Assembly (NCBI RefSeq): GCF_000938255.1
Contig: NZ_JYMR01000047.1
Coordinates: forward strand, 5,505 to 69,504
Direction of reading: 5' to 3'
From: Bradyrhizobium sp. LTSP849
GTDB taxonomy: Bacteria; Pseudomonadota; Alphaproteobacteria; Rhizobiales; Xanthobacteraceae
DNA length: 64,000 nt
Under the pieces are notes generated by a model that worked only from the letters and a program-made list of their open reading frames with translations, did not search any database and was not told the origin of the DNA. Shown here one piece after another: positions 35,929-45,144 of this stretch (position 1 is the stretch's first letter; every line of letters begins with the position of its first letter). The translations under genes were made by a program, and so were the position numbers.

Positions 35929-37263
35929 TCAGCGATCGGGGTGCTGGGATATCTCTGGGGCCGTATCCGACGCGACCATATCGGTTCGAGAGGCGATTGG
36001 TTTCATCGCGTGATGCGCTGTGGATAGAACGGCAGAGATTCGAGCGAGATCATTGTCGTCTTCCCCGGAAGCCGAACCAATCCATCGCCGGTACTTCCGC
36101 TGAAGCTTGTAGCCGGCAACGCTGGCAACGCATCGAGTGGCATCTGCGAAACGTTGTTGGGTAGATAGCTTGTTGCGCACGGCGCGCAGATAAATCTGCT
36201 CAATCGCTCGTGCTGCGTGCTCAAGGCTGAAGCGGTGTTCCACCAAACGGCGCCCGAATGCCCCCAAATCACGACGGAGCGGTGCAGAGGTGAGGGCGGT
36301 CTCGAGAGCCGATCGAAGTGCCTCTGCGCCGGCACCACGAGAGCCCATGCCGAGGCCGTACCAGCCCTGTCGTAGGAAAATCGGGGCAGTCTCCTGCGTC
36401 AAGAGTTCGCTGAATCCGTGCTCGCCAATGACCACCAGCGGCTTGCCAAACGCCATGCCTCGCAGGGCCGAACCTCCCTGGCCGATGATAATGTCCGCGG
36501 CAGCGTAGGCCGGGCGTGGATCCGACATCTCACCCACGAGCACGACTGCTGTTCGGCCGGCTGCGGCATTGGCCCCGGCTGCGCGCTCGGAGACGAGGGG
36601 CCGCGCGGGCCCGTCACCGATGATGATCAGCCGCACGGGCCGCCCGTCGAGGGCCATCGCCCCGACGGCGTCGCAGGCCGAAAGCAGACCCTCCAACTTA
36701 AGGTTCGGCACCAGCCGACAGATCATCGCGATCGTTATCTCGTCAGGTGCAATTCCGTAAGCAAGGCGAAAACCGGAGCCATCCAGCAGCGGGTGGTCGG
36801 ATATCGTGTCGACCGGTGGCTCGAGCAGGGTGACGTCTCGATGTCCAGCCGCGAGGGCGGCTTGCCGGATCATTTCTGTGCCGACAGTCAGGGGAGTGTT
36901 GCGTGGAAGGAAGGGCGGCACGGACATCGACATAACCGTCCCGACCACGGCGGCCCTGCTCGATAGAGCTAGGCTCAGAAAGGCCTCGACTATGGGCGGC
37001 CACTCATGGCCGTGCACCACATCGATCGAACCTTCCTTGACGATACTGCGCAGCATGCGGCCGACGGTGGGCGACGGCCGGGCCCGATGCCGCGGAAATT
37101 CGACATGCCTAAGGCCCGCCTCCCTCACCCTGTCCAGGAGAGGACCAGGTTCGGAAGCCACAGTCACATCATGACCGAGATGTTGAACTGCCTCGGCAAG
37201 CTGCAAAGCATTGAGTTGTGATCCTCCCAACTCCATAGAATGTGGGTAGATCAGCACCTTCAT
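35929..37263 (-). CDS. Glycosyltransferase family 4-like protein
   Basis: A 444-residue GT-B enzyme. The N-terminal domain starts KVLIYPHSMELGGSQLNALQLAE, a typical GT4 opening, then VVHGHEWPPIVEAFLSLA. The C-terminal domain has IAMICRLVPNLKLEGLL, LIIIGDGPARPLV and ADIIIGQGGSALRGMAFGKPLVVIGEHGFSELL. The donor-site E-x7-E motif of GT4 is not intact here (GSALRGMAFGKP), so substrate binding may differ. A helical tail of about 60 residues follows the domain. It is divergent from the fusion gene across a 195-base AT-rich region. Confidence 0.82.
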   Translation of the reverse strand: MKVLIYPHSMELGGSQLNALQLAEAVQHLGHDVTVASEPGPLLDRVREAGLRHVEFPRHRARPSPTVGRMLRSIVKEGSIDVVHGHEWPPIVEAFLSLALSSRAAVVGTVMSMSVPPFLPRNTPLTVGTEMIRQAALAAGHRDVTLLEPPVDTISDHPLLDGSGFRLAYGIAPDEITIAMICRLVPNLKLEGLLSACDAVGAMALDGRPVRLIIIGDGPARPLVSERAAGANAAAGRTAVVLVGEMSDPRPAYAAADIIIGQGGSALRGMAFGKPLVVIGEHGFSELLTQETAPIFLRQGWYGLGMGSRGAGAEALRSALETALTSAPLRRDLGAFGRRLVEHRFSLEHAARAIEQIYLRAVRNKLSTQQRFADATRCVASVAGYKLQRKYRRWIGSASGEDDNDLARISAVLSTAHHAMKPIASRTDMVASDTAPEISQHPDR

Positions 37264-37458
37264 GCCGGCATGATTCCTCAGGATGGCTGCCTCGGTCGGG
37301 GATGTTCGACGGAATTCACATCGTTTTTCAATGGTGGAACAGCGTTTAAATTAAATCAATAATAATGTCGACATTAAAAGATAAAATGTTTAGCTTGGGA
37401 GATATGTTTCTCATATTTGCAGCAGCGTAATCCCTGAAACCAAGATTTGGCGGGCGCG

Positions 37459-38973
37459 ATGAATACGCATGTCACTCAGGAGGCGGTGAGGCGGGCGGCC
37501 CACGCTCCGCCTCGTGTGCTGGTCGCAATTGCGAGTTATGGGAGCACCAATGATCTTCATCTAGAACGTGTCGTCAAGGAATATAGGTCGATGGCATTCG
37601 CCGTCGATATCGTCGTGCTCTCAAATCTCGACAAACGGGCTTCGCTCGGAACAGATTGTATTGTCGGGCTGCCCAGCAAGAATCCGTGGTCTTTGCCATT
37701 CGCACACAAGAAGCTGTTTGCAGAGCGCTGCGACCAATACGACCTCTTCATTTATTCGGAAGACGACATCCTGGTCACCGAGCGGAACATCCGCGCTTGG
37801 CTCGAAGTGACACCATTCATGTCCGGGAACGAGATTGCCGGTTTTCTACGGGTGGAATTTGGGAAAGATGGCCGCCGAAACTACCCCGATGTTCATGCTC
37901 ATTTTCACTGGGATCCTTCCTCGGTCAGACGGCGGGGCGATTGTGTTCTGGCGCATTTCACCAATGAGCACGCTGCCTGCTTTGTCCTGACGCGCGAGCA
38001 GCTCCGTAACGCGCTGCGTTCTGGGGGATTCGACGTTGTTCCGCATGAAGGTAAGTACGATCTTGCCTGCACAGCAGCAACAGATCCGTATACCCAGTGC
38101 GGGTTGACCAAATTGGTCCCGATCTCCCGTCTGGAGGATTTTACCGTACACCACCTGTCCAACCGCTATATCGGTCAGATGGGTGTCGGCGCAGAAGAGC
38201 TTCGCCGGCAGACGGACGCTCTGATGCAAGTCGCCGAAGGCATGTACGATGCCTGCTCCTTGCTGCCAACGGAAACCCGTCTCCGGCATGCAGCTTTTTC
38301 GAAGGACTATTATGAGCCAGCGGCAGACGAAATCGTGTCTCTGGTGCCGACAGCTGCGCGCAGTGTTCTCTCGGTCGGTTGCGGCTCCGGCGGCACGGAA
38401 AAGCGGCTGCAGGCCGGCGGTTTGCGAGTGGTGGCAATACCTCTGGATCCCGTGATCGTGGCCGGTCCGGCCGCGAACGGAATCGAAATGATCTACGGAG
38501 ATATGAATGGTGCCGAACGAAGGCATCGCCAAGCATACGACTGTGTCATTTGCCTTAACCTCCTGCACCTCGCCCGTGATCCGCAGAAGCTGCTCCAGCA
38601 GCTACGGTGGTTCATGCACGAGCGATCGGTTGCCGTCATCCAAATGCCCAACATGAGGTCTCCGAGGGCGTTTCGATCCTACCTCCGGGCGGCGAGGCAA
38701 TCCAAACGGTCCAGCAAATATCAGGTCTTTGGAGTCCATTTTGCGTCGGCTCGGCAACTGAGGAAGTGGTGCGCCGCAGCGGGACTGCACGTTGACAAGG
38801 TGCTCGGAATTCCAGCGCGTCGCGGTGATGGCCTGTTTGGCATGACGTCAGTTCTTGCAGGGATAATGCCGAGGGCTCTTTCACTTCCGCTCGCTGAGTC
38901 CATCGTCGTGATCGCTTCAAAAGCAGGGAAAGATGGCCGCGCCGTCGAACCGCAGGTGCTGGGTTCCGATTGA
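37459..38973 (+). CDS. Glycosyltransferase-methyltransferase fusion
   Basis: A 504-residue two-domain protein. The first part (about 1-255) is GT-A-like: RVLVAIASYGSTNDLHL, VDIVVLSNLD, and an acidic EDD triad at 101-103 in LFIYSEDDILV. The second (about 280-480) is a class I SAM-dependent methyltransferase with motif I SVLSVGCGSGG (about 302-312), CVICLNLLHLARDPQKLLQ and a late IQMPN strand. A protein that adds a sugar and then methylates it would fit a capping or decoration step. The ATG at 37459 is used; an in-frame TTG lies 12 bases upstream. It starts a new plus-strand block. Confidence 0.75.
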   Translation: MNTHVTQEAVRRAAHAPPRVLVAIASYGSTNDLHLERVVKEYRSMAFAVDIVVLSNLDKRASLGTDCIVGLPSKNPWSLPFAHKKLFAERCDQYDLFIYSEDDILVTERNIRAWLEVTPFMSGNEIAGFLRVEFGKDGRRNYPDVHAHFHWDPSSVRRRGDCVLAHFTNEHAACFVLTREQLRNALRSGGFDVVPHEGKYDLACTAATDPYTQCGLTKLVPISRLEDFTVHHLSNRYIGQMGVGAEELRRQTDALMQVAEGMYDACSLLPTETRLRHAAFSKDYYEPAADEIVSLVPTAARSVLSVGCGSGGTEKRLQAGGLRVVAIPLDPVIVAGPAANGIEMIYGDMNGAERRHRQAYDCVICLNLLHLARDPQKLLQQLRWFMHERSVAVIQMPNMRSPRAFRSYLRAARQSKRSSKYQVFGVHFASARQLRKWCAAAGLHVDKVLGIPARRGDGLFGMTSVLAGIMPRALSLPLAESIVVIASKAGKDGRAVEPQVLGSD

Positions 38974-39090
38974 AAGGCAGCTCGATGCTCCGCGTGGTTC
39001 ATGCATTAAATATAATCATTGTTTAATTTCTTTTGACATTTAATAATCTCGTCGGGATAATGCTTTAATATCAATTTGCGCGAGAATTCG

Positions 39091-40341
39091 ATGTCTTTGA
39101 TCCGGCGAGCGACGATCAGTGACCGGCTCGCCAGCGTGTCAGCCCGAGGACCTGGTTTTGACCAGATCAGGCTTGTGGCCGCGCTGATAGTCCTCGCTCA
39201 CCACGCGTGGTGGGGCGTCAATGACGTTCTCTATCAGTTCAGCGGCGGTTTCATTCAGCTCGGTCTGTTTGCAGTCGTTATTTTCTTTTGCGTAAGTGGC
39301 TTCCTGCTCGCACCGGGCCTGGTTCGATCGGGCGACTTGGTTAAGTTCGCAGTGAATAGAGCGTTGCGGATTTTCCCCGCACTTTTCGTCGTTGTCGTCG
39401 CGTCTATGTTCGTGTTGGGCCCCGCCCTCACGACTTACTCCTTGGCTGACTATTTTGGGAGCCCCGAACTCTACTCGTACCTGAAAAACGCCGTCACGCT
39501 GATGTCTCACTACCTGCCCGGGGTCGTGCGGTATGGACATGAAGTTCAGATCAATGGCCCGCTCTGGACGCTCAATATCGAGATCTGGTCATATGCGGCG
39601 CTGGTAGTGCTGAGCGTCGTCGGATTTCTAGGCCGTCGCGTGCTGACGTTGGTTGTTTGGGGCCTGTTCTATCTTGCCTATGTCGCGCTGGCGTTCGCTC
39701 CTTCGCTGCACGCCCTTTGTCCGCAACGCCTCGTGGACTTCATCAGTCTCTTCATCTACTTCATCACCGGCACATGTCTCTATCTCTACGGCGACAGAAT
39801 TCCGTTATCGGGATTCTGGGCGGGGCTGGCTGTGGGACTCGCATTGGTTGGCGCAGCCGGAGGATTCAGTGCGGTCGTGCTGCCGTTATGCATACCCTAC
39901 GTCGTGGTGTATTTCGGACTTTCCGACCTCGCCGCTCGAGTGCCGCTCAAGCACGATCTGTCATATGGCGTATATTTGATCCATTCGCCAGTCATACTGG
40001 CGATGGTGACGATGTTTGATCTTCAGGCCGGCTGGCGGCTGGCCACTTTCGCAGCACTCGCGACTCTTATTCTGGCGTACGCCTCTTGGCGATTTGTCGA
40101 AGAGCCGGCGCTGAGGCAAAAGGCACCGGTCTTCAATTGGGTGTCCTCGCGCCTCCGGACCTTTGCCCGTCGGCAGCGTCTCGTAATCCCCGCTGCGGCG
40201 CGACAATACGAGCGGCGCCACAATGTGATGGAGAACCTTGAAGCTGATTCAGTGCAGCGGCGCGAAGGCGCGTATACACCCGATTTGAAGGCGGTAGTCC
40301 GCATCAGACGGAGAGCTCTTAAGGGAGCAGAGTTACGATGA
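39091..40341 (+). CDS. Acyltransferase family 3 (OafA-like) membrane protein
   Basis: A 416-residue integral membrane O-acyltransferase. It opens with FDQIRLVAALIVLAHHAWWG, where the histidine pair is the expected active-site position. Further features are RALRIFPALFVVV with the R-x10-F-P type motif, HEVQINGPLWTLNIEIWSY and about ten membrane helices. Such enzymes acetylate or otherwise acylate sugars of the growing or finished polysaccharide from the cytoplasmic side. The C-terminus has an extra cytoplasmic basic tail of about 60 residues. The stop overlaps the next gene (ATGA). The start codon is uncertain by five codons. Confidence 0.88.
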   Translation: MSLIRRATISDRLASVSARGPGFDQIRLVAALIVLAHHAWWGVNDVLYQFSGGFIQLGLFAVVIFFCVSGFLLAPGLVRSGDLVKFAVNRALRIFPALFVVVVASMFVLGPALTTYSLADYFGSPELYSYLKNAVTLMSHYLPGVVRYGHEVQINGPLWTLNIEIWSYAALVVLSVVGFLGRRVLTLVVWGLFYLAYVALAFAPSLHALCPQRLVDFISLFIYFITGTCLYLYGDRIPLSGFWAGLAVGLALVGAAGGFSAVVLPLCIPYVVVYFGLSDLAARVPLKHDLSYGVYLIHSPVILAMVTMFDLQAGWRLATFAALATLILAYASWRFVEEPALRQKAPVFNWVSSRLRTFARRQRLVIPAAARQYERRHNVMENLEADSVQRREGAYTPDLKAVVRIRRRALKGAELR

Positions 40342-41342
40342 GCAACGCTTTCGGTGGTGAAAAGCCGTTGGGATCGGGCAGCCAGCTGGATGTCTCGATC
40401 ATTGTGGTGAGCTACAATACCCGAGACATCACGCTCGACTGCCTGTCGTCAATTGTCGTGGAAACATTGGTTGCGAGCTATGAAATAATCGTTGTCGACA
40501 ACAACTCATCCGACGGCAGTGCCGCTGCGATCTCGCGTCAATTCCCTGAGGTCAAATTGGTTGCGCTGGATGACAACGTTGGGTTCGGTCGCGCCAACAA
40601 TATGGCCGTACAGGAGGCGCGCGGTCGACGAATACTTCTACTCAATCCGGACACGATCATTCTTGACCATGCGATCGATCGCCTGGTCGAGTTTGCCGAA
40701 GAAAATCCTTCATTTCATGTGTGGGGCGGACGCACGCTCTTTCCGGATGGCAGCCTCAACCGTACGTCCTGCTTTCGAAGAATGAGCCTGTGGAATTTGT
40801 TATGCTTTGCGCTGGGGTTTACATATTTCGGCCGGGAAAATCGGATTTTCAATTCCGAGGCCTATGGCGGGTGGGACCGAGATACCGAGCGGCACGTCGA
40901 CATCGTTACGGGCTGTTTTCTGCTGATAGACCGAATGCTCTGGGACAAGCTCGGAGGCTTCGATCCGATATTCTTCATGTACGGAGAAGAGGCGGACCTC
41001 TGCCAGCGTGCACGCTCATTGGGGGCGCACCCCGCCGTCACGCCTGACGCCACCATCGTCCACTATGGCGGCGCATCGGACATCGTGCCTGTCGACAAGC
41101 GGGTCAAAGTGTTCAAGGGGCGGATGACGCTGATCAATCGCCATTTTGGCTGGCCGGCGCGGACGATCGGCCATGTGTTGCATTTGATTGCACCGCTCAC
41201 ACGCTGGTGCGGCTACGGAATGGCGGCTGCGGTAGCGCGAAATTCGGAATGGCGAAGGAATGCCGAATACTGGGGAGCAGTCTGGAAGCGCCGCCGAGAG
41301 TGGGTCAACGGCTATCAGACATACAGGGCCGAAGCAGCGTGA
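40338..41342 (+). CDS. Glycosyltransferase family 2, rhamnosyltransferase-like
   Basis: A 334-residue GT2 enzyme. Motifs: VSIIVVSYNTRDITLDCL, IIVVDNNSSDGSAAA, NVGFGRANNMAVQEARG, LLLNPDTIILDHAI (metal site) and GCFLLIDRMLWDKLGGFDPIFFMYGEEADLC, a layout common in rhamnosyltransferases of the WbbL group. With rmlABCD in the same locus, transfer of L-rhamnose is a reasonable guess. The C-terminal part has a hydrophobic segment followed by a basic tail. The ATG overlaps the acyltransferase stop, and the next gene starts within its own stop codon, so three genes are tightly coupled. Confidence 0.9.
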   Translation: MSNAFGGEKPLGSGSQLDVSIIVVSYNTRDITLDCLSSIVVETLVASYEIIVVDNNSSDGSAAAISRQFPEVKLVALDDNVGFGRANNMAVQEARGRRILLLNPDTIILDHAIDRLVEFAEENPSFHVWGGRTLFPDGSLNRTSCFRRMSLWNLLCFALGFTYFGRENRIFNSEAYGGWDRDTERHVDIVTGCFLLIDRMLWDKLGGFDPIFFMYGEEADLCQRARSLGAHPAVTPDATIVHYGGASDIVPVDKRVKVFKGRMTLINRHFGWPARTIGHVLHLIAPLTRWCGYGMAAAVARNSEWRRNAEYWGAVWKRRREWVNGYQTYRAEAA

Positions 41343-42265
41343 TGATGATGGTATCCGCCGGCAGTGCCGGATCGACGGCAGGCGGCTGTAAGCGCCGATG
41401 GGGACGCGGTGTGCTCGCCACAGCGTTCATTGTCGGTTGGGTTTCCCTATTCGAGATTGCGACAGGCCTGGCACTCGAGCCGAACGATCCGGCGAAGCCG
41501 CGATTGTCCGCATCTTGGCCCGATGCAACCAGTACAGGGCCCGGTGATCACAAGCTGGAGCGATCCGGGCCGCTTACGGTCACTTCTGGAGGTACGACTA
41601 TTTCAGGCCTAGATATCCATGGCGGTGTTACCATCAGCGCCGACAACGTGACCATCGAGATGTCACGTATCTCGGCAAACGCCTGGGCCGTCATCAAAAT
41701 CGATCCACACCAAACCGGAATTGTCGTGAGGGATTGCACGATCGATGGATTGGGCGCGGACCCTGATGGCAACGGAAACCAGGGCATCATGGGGCAGGGC
41801 ACATTCCTGCGCAACAACATCTCCAACGTCGAAAATGGCATCGTGCTGACTGGAAATAGAAACCTGATCGAGGGCAATTTCATTCACGATCTCGATGCCG
41901 GCGGCACCCCGCACTATGACGGTATTCAGATCGATGGCGGAATTTCCGACGTGGTCATCCGGCACAACACGATCATCAATTCGCATGGCGCCGCCAGCGC
42001 TATCATGATTGACAACGAATTTGGACCGGTCTCCAACGTCGTAATCGAGGACAATCTCCTGGCGGGCGGCAGCTATACGATCTATTCCGACGGGAAGTTT
42101 AACGACAGTCCAATATCCGGCATCTCGATCACCAATAATCACATTGGTCCTGGACAGTACGGGCCCGTCCTGTTTCGGAAGAATAGGCCCAACTATCTTC
42201 AGAATGAGAACGATGGTTGGTCGTTGGTTCGTAATCTGAGATTTGATAGTTCGGCGCGGGAGTAG
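41342..42265 (+). CDS. Right-handed parallel beta-helix protein with N-terminal signal
   Basis: A 307-residue protein. A membrane/signal segment (ATAFIVGWVSLFEIATGLA) is followed by a parallel beta-helix built from repeats such as ISGLDIHGGVTISADNVTI, FLRNNISNVENGIVLTGN, LIEGNFIHDLDAGG, then HYDGIQIDGG and VIRHNTIINSHG. It is a close paralogue over its whole helix of residues about 9-235 of the protein at 45145-47700. Beta-helix proteins in such loci are often polysaccharide lyases or binding proteins. No catalytic motif is recognised. It is coupled to the rhamnosyltransferase-like gene (TGATG overlap), so it acts with the polysaccharide. Confidence 0.85.
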   Translation: MMMVSAGSAGSTAGGCKRRWGRGVLATAFIVGWVSLFEIATGLALEPNDPAKPRLSASWPDATSTGPGDHKLERSGPLTVTSGGTTISGLDIHGGVTISADNVTIEMSRISANAWAVIKIDPHQTGIVVRDCTIDGLGADPDGNGNQGIMGQGTFLRNNISNVENGIVLTGNRNLIEGNFIHDLDAGGTPHYDGIQIDGGISDVVIRHNTIINSHGAASAIMIDNEFGPVSNVVIEDNLLAGGSYTIYSDGKFNDSPISGISITNNHIGPGQYGPVLFRKNRPNYLQNENDGWSLVRNLRFDSSARE

Positions 42266-42358
42266 TCTGCACATGAAGCGCCGGCTTGTTGTGCCGCATC
42301 AACTGAGCGGCATGCGTGGTCCGCCACCGCTCGCCGACCGGTTCGAGGAGCTCGACGC

Positions 42359-43654
42359 ATGAGTTACTCCGGCAATGCTCTTGTCGCGAGGCGGCCCTAC
42401 GCGCGCGCCACCGCGGTCGAGCTTTCATCGACCGTGCAGCCGCGCACGAGTCTTGCTGTTCCGCTGCTTCTCGTCGGCATTGTGCTGCCGTCTGGCTTGC
42501 AGTTGCTGATCGCCGGCGCAAAGCTGACGCCGACGCGGATCGGCTTGATCATTTTGTTCCTGCCGGCGCTTAGCCGGTTAATGCAGCCTAACCGACGGCT
42601 GCTGATATCGGATGGGCTGGCGGCGATGCTCGCGATCGGAATGGTGGTCGCGGCTGGCTATGCTGCCGGGCTTCAGTCGGCGTTTTCCGCCGCTGCTGAG
42701 GCCCTTGACTTCGTTGGAGGGTATTTCGTTGCACGTGTGTTTGTCTTCGGGCCGACCGCGATTCGACAGTTCGTTCGCTTGCTGAAAGTGTTCACGGCGA
42801 TTGCAATCTGCGTTGCGGTAGGGGACGTTCTGACCGGGCATTGGATCGCCCGGGAGGCCGTAGCTGCTATCTTTCCTCCGCAGGAAATGTTCCTGACGGA
42901 TGATCCTTCGAGCGGAGATGGCGTGCGGGCCGGGCTCCGTCGCGCAATATCAACGTTCGATCACCCTATCCTCTATGGCGTATTCTGCTCGCTGGCCGCG
43001 GCGATCTTGCTGTACTCACCGGAAAGGGCCGCGAAGCGATTGATGTGGGCGGGCCTGTGCTTCGTTGGTGGGCTGCTGTCGCTTTCTTCGGCGGCTGTCA
43101 TGGGTATAGCGATCGTCGGCTCGAGCTACGTCTATGATCAGTTGATGTGGCGCAGTTCTTGGCGATGGAGCCTGCTGTGGATTGGCGCCGGGGCTTTTGT
43201 TGTTGCGGTCACGCTTGCCGCAAACAATCCGCTCAGCTGGATATTGTCGCACGTAACGTTCGATCCGCAGACGGGCTTTTATCGTCTCATGATCTGGGAC
43301 GCCGTGTCGGCCCAGGTCTGGCAGGCACCATTAACAGGCGCAGGATTTGTGACATTTGGATATTATCTGCTCGATCGCACGGTCGACAGCGTGTGGCTGG
43401 TTACCAGCCTGCATTACGGCGTGCCGGTTACCATCTTGCTGATTGGTCTGAACCTCTCGGCGCTGTTGCCGGTTCCGGGTCAGCGCCCGAGTGAAATTCA
43501 AAGAGGATTTACGATCGTCTGCCTGGTCTTCCTGCTGACCGGGCTGACGGTGCATTTCTGGAATTATATGTGGACATTCTGGGGCGTTTGCATCGGGGTG
43601 CGCGCCTCGCTCCGGGAATGGCAGATGTTGGGAGCGCAAGATGAGCAACTTTGA
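42359..43654 (+). CDS. Wzy/O-antigen-ligase-like membrane protein
   Basis: A 431-residue protein with about ten to twelve hydrophobic helices. GAGGAG precedes the ATG. Typical O-antigen polymerase/ligase features are the RAISTFDHPILYGVFCSLAAA loop-helix (a G-x-F-x-HP-type motif often seen in Wzy/WaaL relatives), the GLLSLSSAAVMGIAIV helix and a late periplasmic loop (LTGAGFVTFGYYLLDRTVDSVW). It is a better match to small Wzy proteins than the 674-residue one at 11606-13630. It ends with a 14-base overlap with the methyltransferase gene. Confidence 0.82.
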   Translation: MSYSGNALVARRPYARATAVELSSTVQPRTSLAVPLLLVGIVLPSGLQLLIAGAKLTPTRIGLIILFLPALSRLMQPNRRLLISDGLAAMLAIGMVVAAGYAAGLQSAFSAAAEALDFVGGYFVARVFVFGPTAIRQFVRLLKVFTAIAICVAVGDVLTGHWIAREAVAAIFPPQEMFLTDDPSSGDGVRAGLRRAISTFDHPILYGVFCSLAAAILLYSPERAAKRLMWAGLCFVGGLLSLSSAAVMGIAIVGSSYVYDQLMWRSSWRWSLLWIGAGAFVVAVTLAANNPLSWILSHVTFDPQTGFYRLMIWDAVSAQVWQAPLTGAGFVTFGYYLLDRTVDSVWLVTSLHYGVPVTILLIGLNLSALLPVPGQRPSEIQRGFTIVCLVFLLTGLTVHFWNYMWTFWGVCIGVRASLREWQMLGAQDEQL

Positions 43655-44408
43655 TGTGGCCACGTCGTCGATTGGAAGCTTCAGGGGACGTTTGCGTCCA
43701 TACGTCTGGTCGATACGCAGTGGGCTTCGGACGATCCGCTTCTTGTTCGGAAGATTCGAGAGAATGTGCCCGGTATGCGGATATCGGGGGCGTTTCTTTG
43801 CCTATGCCAATCCGCTTGGATTGGGCATCAACATCGATTCGCTGTGCCCGAGCTGTCTCTCGCATGAGCGGCACCGATTGTTGGCGTTATGCGATGCCGA
43901 GCGGGACTTGTTTGCGGGCAAGGATATCTTGCACTTCGCACCTGAGGCCGGGCTCAAAAAGTATCTACAAGCGAGAAAGCCGCGCAGCTATGTGACCTGC
44001 GAATTTGGCGGCAGGGGCGCAGATCTAGATATCAATATTGAAAACATTGGCATCGAGAATGACAAATTCGATGTGATTATCTGCTGCCATATTCTGGAAC
44101 ACGTGGACGACCGTCTCGCAATACCGGAATTGTTCCGGATCTTGCGCAAAGGCGGCACGTTGGTTGCGATGATTCCTATCATCGAGGGTTGGCAGAAGAC
44201 GTTTGAGGATCAGGCGAGGCAGAAGTCGGTGGACGACCGCATATTGTATTTTAATCAGCACGATCACGTCCGTTTTTTCGGTAGCGATTTCCGAGAACGG
44301 CTCGAGCAGGCCGGCTTTATCGTCGATGAATTCACCGCGGTCGAACCGGCGGTTTCACAATGTGGACTTATTCGGGGGGAGAAGGTGTTTCTGTGCCGAA
44401 AGGTCTAG
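43641..44408 (+). CDS. SAM-dependent methyltransferase with Cys4 zinc-like motif
   Basis: A 255-residue class I methyltransferase. Before the fold there is a four-cysteine motif, CPVCGYRGRFF and then CPSCLSHERHRLLALC, that probably binds zinc. The SAM domain has ILHFAPEAGLKKYL (a diverged motif I), CEFGGRGADLDINIENI, DVIICCHILEHVDDRLAIPELF and RILRKGGTLVAMIPI. Proteins of this type occur in polysaccharide loci and may methylate a sugar or terminate a chain. It is the last gene of the glycan block, followed by 736 bases without a clear gene. Confidence 0.85.
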   Translation: MSNFDVATSSIGSFRGRLRPYVWSIRSGLRTIRFLFGRFERMCPVCGYRGRFFAYANPLGLGINIDSLCPSCLSHERHRLLALCDAERDLFAGKDILHFAPEAGLKKYLQARKPRSYVTCEFGGRGADLDINIENIGIENDKFDVIICCHILEHVDDRLAIPELFRILRKGGTLVAMIPIIEGWQKTFEDQARQKSVDDRILYFNQHDHVRFFGSDFRERLEQAGFIVDEFTAVEPAVSQCGLIRGEKVFLCRKV

Positions 44409-45144
44409 TTGGAAGTTCCGAGCCCACATAGGGACGGCGGACTGCCTTCGCAGAACACAACTATCGCAGACTCATGCTTGTCAAGGTGTGGGCACCACTC
44501 GCGGCGCGGCCCCCGGTTCGGAACGGCGGCTTCGAAGCTTCGTTGCAGTAACACTTGCGATAGCACCTCCATGAACAATTTCACGGACATTGTGCCGATG
44601 GACGCGCGCGCACGCGAATGACATCTCCATGCAGCACCTGGATCGCTCGATGCGGCCGACATCTGGGTCCTTGCCACAGAGAGACCTGGATTGAGGTCAC
44701 TAATTTAATCCCTATAATCGGTGCCAATTATATATGCGATCGTATTCTTAATTAATATCTTCGTATAAAGGGTTGTTTGCCTCCCTGATCGGCCAGGGGT
44801 GTGTGCCCGTCTCCGCAAGAAAAGTGTCTTTAAAACCGCCTGTCATCGGATTTCATCGCGATCCAGGGCGCGGCTAGAAGCAAATTGCGTTTATTTTCCG
44901 TGATGTAAATTCTAAAGTGAAGTCTCGCGATTCGTGAGTTTGACGACGCACGCAGCTAAATGACCTTAGCGGAGCCGTGGTGTCGTCAAAAAAAGGCCTT
45001 CTGTAGCCGACCATTAACGCTGCGTTAAGCATGGCATCGGCGGATCTCGTTTGGGCGATTAAATCGCGAGATCGGAAAGTTCGAAAAAGTCCGAAAGCGT
45101 CGAGTGTCAATTAACGGGGACAACACAGAGACGGAGAGACTATT
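44409..45144. promoter_or_regulatory. Long leader/intergenic region upstream of the secreted beta-helix gene
   Basis: 736 bases with no convincing gene. The first 290 bases are GC-rich. An AT-rich patch at 44700-44765 follows. Downstream are a small CCCTG/CAGGG hairpin (44783-44798) and two dyads: TTAACGC-T-GCGTTAA at 45014-45028 and GCGATT-A-AATCGC at 45055-45067. The dyads may be regulator sites. Confidence 0.4.
44691..44718 (+). promoter_or_regulatory. Candidate sigma-70-type promoter
   Basis: TTGAGG (44691-44696) is followed after 16 bases by a perfect TATAAT (44713-44718). If used, transcription would begin near 44725 and give a leader of about 420 bases before the TTG start of the beta-helix/Ig-like gene, or drive a non-coding RNA. 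Confidence 0.4.
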
